DNA of 16,326 nt, taken from the NCBI GenBank assembly GCA_964196565.1, contig CAXMUH010000120.1:1-16326 (forward strand), written 5' to 3'. Below, in pieces: positions 15,601 to 16,326 of this stretch; positions within the stretch are counted from its first letter, which is position 1; each line of letters opens with the position of its first letter. Below the pieces are notes generated by a model. The model saw only the letters and a program-made list of their open reading frames with translations, had not been told where the DNA came from and searched no databases. Origin of the DNA: 2-12-FULL-42-15 sp964196565. Its GTDB lineage: Bacteria; Pseudomonadota; Gammaproteobacteria; Coxiellales; Coxiellaceae. The translations under genes and the position numbers were made by a program.

Positions 15601-16326
15601 CCATTCATCATTGTAATAAAATTGCTTATCGCCTTCGGTGCTACTATCCACCGTAAACCAATCTTGAAGTTCTGCTTTAATGGCACCAATAAAGAAATCA
15701 CGCGCTTCATCATGCCCAACTTGATTAGCCAATTCGGATAATTCACCAAAGCGTGCCATTTCTTTACCTACCCAATAGGTATCTTGACCTGGAACGGTGA
15801 TGGATCGTCCTGAGACTTCTTGATATTCGGTATCAACTAAATTATAAAGTTGCTGGGTATGAGCTTCATCTAGCATATTTGGTATAGCGGGTAAAATACC
15901 ATTATAATCCGTGGTTGTGGTAAACTGATTGCCGTCAAATAACTTAAGTTCTCCTCGAGGTGACTCATAAGTGAAATCAGTTAAATTCGCATCACTATTA
16001 ATATACTGATGTCGATAGAGGTTAACCAGGGCAGAATCTGAAAAGCCGGCTTCTTTTAAATCTGTGCTGATTGTAAAATCGGTGACAACTTGACTGTTCG
16101 CTTGATCATAATCAAAAGTCACTGTGGTATCATCAACAAACGCATAAGCATGTTGGTGGAAGTAGTTTAAAGTATCCACACTGTCATCTGGCAATACGGC
16201 TACTGAAAAATAATCTTGCCCACCTAAATCTGATGTGATTTGGCCATTATCAATATTCCAATTACTGGCTGTGGGCGCAAAAATACCATAATGACTGCCA
16301 TTGACTGTGACGCCAAGCACGCTGCT
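12643..16326 (-). CDS. Secreted GH81 endo-beta-1,3-glucanase with three RTX modules (5' truncated)
   Basis: 1227 codons are visible and the frame stays open to the window edge, so the N-terminus is missing; GTG at 16320 is internal. Numbering here counts that GTG as 1. Residues 1-570 are a GH81 catalytic region: HYGIFAPT near the start, LYRHQY (101-106), YPASFHSETQVNDHHFHYGY (246-265), YAGHSW (314-319) and NNHESSSEA (330-338). D258, E333 and E337 fit the Asp/Glu/Glu active site known for inverting GH81 laminarinases. After a Pro-Glu linker come three homologous modules (about 633-796, 870-1034, 1060-1225). Each has RTX nonapeptide repeats followed by a serralysin-like beta region with 'D-x-I-E-x-F-x-(S/T)-G-x-x-x-x-(D/N)-L'. 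The C-terminus ends VDDILF, as in type I secreted proteins. It probably cuts fungal, algal or protist beta-1,3-glucan outside the cell. Confidence 0.92.
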   Translation of the reverse strand, partial: SSVLGVTVNGSHYGIFAPTASNWNIDNGQITSDLGGQDYFSVAVLPDDSVDTLNYFHQHAYAFVDDTTVTFDYDQANSQVVTDFTISTDLKEAGFSDSALVNLYRHQYINSDANLTDFTYESPRGELKLFDGNQFTTTTDYNGILPAIPNMLDEAHTQQLYNLVDTEYQEVSGRSITVPGQDTYWVGKEMARFGELSELANQVGHDEARDFFIGAIKAELQDWFTVDSSTEGDKQFYYNDEWDTLQGYPASFHSETQVNDHHFHYGYFVQAAAAVAQYDPSWVQDWGGMVDLLIKDVANTDPTDTEYPYLRSLDPYAGHSWASGHGAFFSGNNHESSSEAMNFASATILWGAQTGNQDTLDLGTFLYATENAAINQYWFDIDNEVFPTQFDHTAVGMVWGDGGAYATWFSGEPEMIHGINFLPMTGGSLYLGENADYVATNYQEIIDNNNGLPNQWVDVLMQYQSLSDPQAAIDIYNNSTGYQPEEGESQAHTYHWINNFAELGHVDSTVYADTPFYAVFNNNGELTYSAYNTTTETLTVTFSDGTTLTLDPQEFVATNSSTTWSSITGVIREETPPEPEPTPEPVPEPEPTPEPEPEPTPEPDPVPEQEPTPEPDPVPEPEPTPEPTNNTITGTSGNDVLHGTLIGETLDAKAGDDQLHGNGGDDTLLAGEGSDALHGNAGNDHMDGGAGNDSLYGNLGDDTLIGGAGADFMVGGDGANTYQYDSFNDSLSNNADTIESFQTGSDKIDLSKLNIQFSDLTISQLNGNTVISSSANDFMIKVIQPYEFAESDFIFAENNNDPAPEPTPEPTPEPEPTPEPTPEPEPTPEPTPEPEPTPEPTPEPEPTPEPTPEPEPTPEPTPEPEPDTNTIQGTDAGEVLHGTVEDDVIYAAAGDDQLHGNLGSDQLHGEAGSDYLHGNAGNDTLFGGNDNDFLYGNIGDDNLIGGEGSDYLVGGDGSDQYTYLNLNDSTSANSDIIESFTSGDKINLSALNVTFDNITQEVKDGYLHLTITDTDFDVRIGGGVAELSESDLILTAVDENTPPPVEDNDPPVVEDPPVVTDNEINGTENSDFLTGTLTSDTINGLGGGDQLHGLDGNDVLNGGQGTDYLHGNLGDDTLNGGADNDYLYGNDGNDVLNGGEGRDFLVGGIGADTYTYTAFTDSSTSTFDTIEGFTSGEDLVDLTALSLTAANITISEQFGNIYLTANEADFSVEFVASDTITVDDILF
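12868..13125 (-). repeat. RTX calcium-binding repeat block 3
   Basis: Residues about 1066-1151 of the GH81 protein. Roughly nine G-x-x-G-x-D-x-L/Y-x units are seen, such as GGQGTDYLHGNLGDD and YGNDGNDVLNGGEG. They form a Ca2+-loaded beta-roll outside the cell and lead into the last beta region and the secretion signal. Confidence 0.85.
13144..13212 (-). repeat. Pro/Val/Glu/Asp-rich linker 3
   Basis: Residues about 1037-1059 consist mainly of P, V, E and D (PPPVEDNDPPVVEDPPVV). It joins the second and third RTX modules, is much shorter than the other two linkers and is of different composition. Confidence 0.6.
13450..13695 (-). repeat. RTX calcium-binding repeat block 2
   Basis: Residues about 876-957 hold nonapeptide-type repeats with frequent LHGN and LYGN turns (GDDQLHGNLGSD, GNAGNDTLFGG, YGNIGDDNLIGGEGSD). 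It is followed by a beta region with SDIIESFTSGDKINLSALN. The order of turns is the same as in blocks 1 and 3. Confidence 0.85.
13738..13917 (-). repeat. Perfect six-copy 10-residue repeat (30-bp tandem repeat)
   Basis: Residues 802-861 are six exact copies of P-E-P-T-P-E-P-T-P-E, encoded by a 30-bp tandem repeat that varies only at silent positions (for example GGAGTA/GGAGTT/GGTGTT on the plus strand). It forms a stiff, negatively charged linker between RTX modules 1 and 2. Such arrays change copy number easily without shifting the frame. Confidence 0.9.
14170..14424 (-). repeat. RTX calcium-binding repeat block 1
   Basis: Residues about 633-717 hold repeats such as GDDQLHGNGGDD, GNAGNDHMDGGAGND and YGNLGDDTLIGGAGAD. 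It is followed by TIESFQTGSDKIDLSKLN. Some early units are degenerate (LIGETLDAKAGDD), so it may bind fewer Ca2+ than block 3. Confidence 0.85.
14443..14601 (-). repeat. Pro-Glu-rich linker 1 between GH81 domain and RTX modules
   Basis: Residues about 574-626 are an irregular PEPEPTPEP / PDPVPEPEP repeat. It is less regular than linker 2 and includes D, V and one Q. It separates the catalytic domain from the calcium-binding tail. Confidence 0.85.

Overview
The window looks like chromosomal DNA from an AT-rich gammaproteobacterium. The PrpC, PrpD and MenI/YdiI-type proteins read close to gammaproteobacterial versions. The mix of central metabolism, hydrophobic-tailed orphan proteins and a dispersed palindromic repeat (6274-6400) would fit a Legionellales/Coxiellaceae-like lineage. 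That placement is an inference from family resemblance, not a search result. No rRNA, tRNA, CRISPR array, transposase or phage gene is visible.

Layout, left to right. (1) Positions 1-1122 hold the 3' part of a MidA-like methyltransferase-type protein with C-terminal TPRs; its start lies outside the window. (2) Positions 1127-1236 carry two facing REP elements (a BIME-like pair with GTAG heads) and a terminator-like hairpin. (3) Positions 1236-2345 (minus) encode an orphan protein with a strongly hydrophobic C-terminal region. (4) Positions 2493-6248 form a tight plus-strand run: MenI/YdiI-type hotdog thioesterase, 2-methylcitrate synthase (prpC), 2-methylcitrate dehydratase (prpD) and a C-factor/sniffer-like SDR. 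This suggests propionyl-CoA disposal, although prpB is not here. (5) A long interrupted palindrome (6274-6400) separates this run from a convergent exported NodB-type polysaccharide deacetylase (6442-7269, minus). (6) After a 278-bp divergent intergenic region with several inverted repeats comes a copper operon (7548-11697): a 14-TM DHA2-type MFS exporter, a CopA-type Cu(I) ATPase and a small membrane-anchored cupredoxin resembling pneumococcal CupA. (7) Positions 11826-12668 encode a multi-TM orphan. (8) From 12643 to the right edge (minus) runs most of a very large secreted GH81 endo-beta-1,3-glucanase. It is followed by three copies of a linker + RTX calcium-binding repeat + beta-domain module, and its N-terminus is beyond the window.

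The most distinctive items are the GH81 enzyme with a triplicated RTX tail and a perfect 6 x 30-bp Pro-Glu-Thr repeat, the MFS-CopA-CupA-like copper operon, and the GTAG-headed inverted REP pair. I found no convincing evidence of an entirely new defence or mobile system. Most genes belong to recognisable families, with two true orphans (1236-2345 and 11826-12668).
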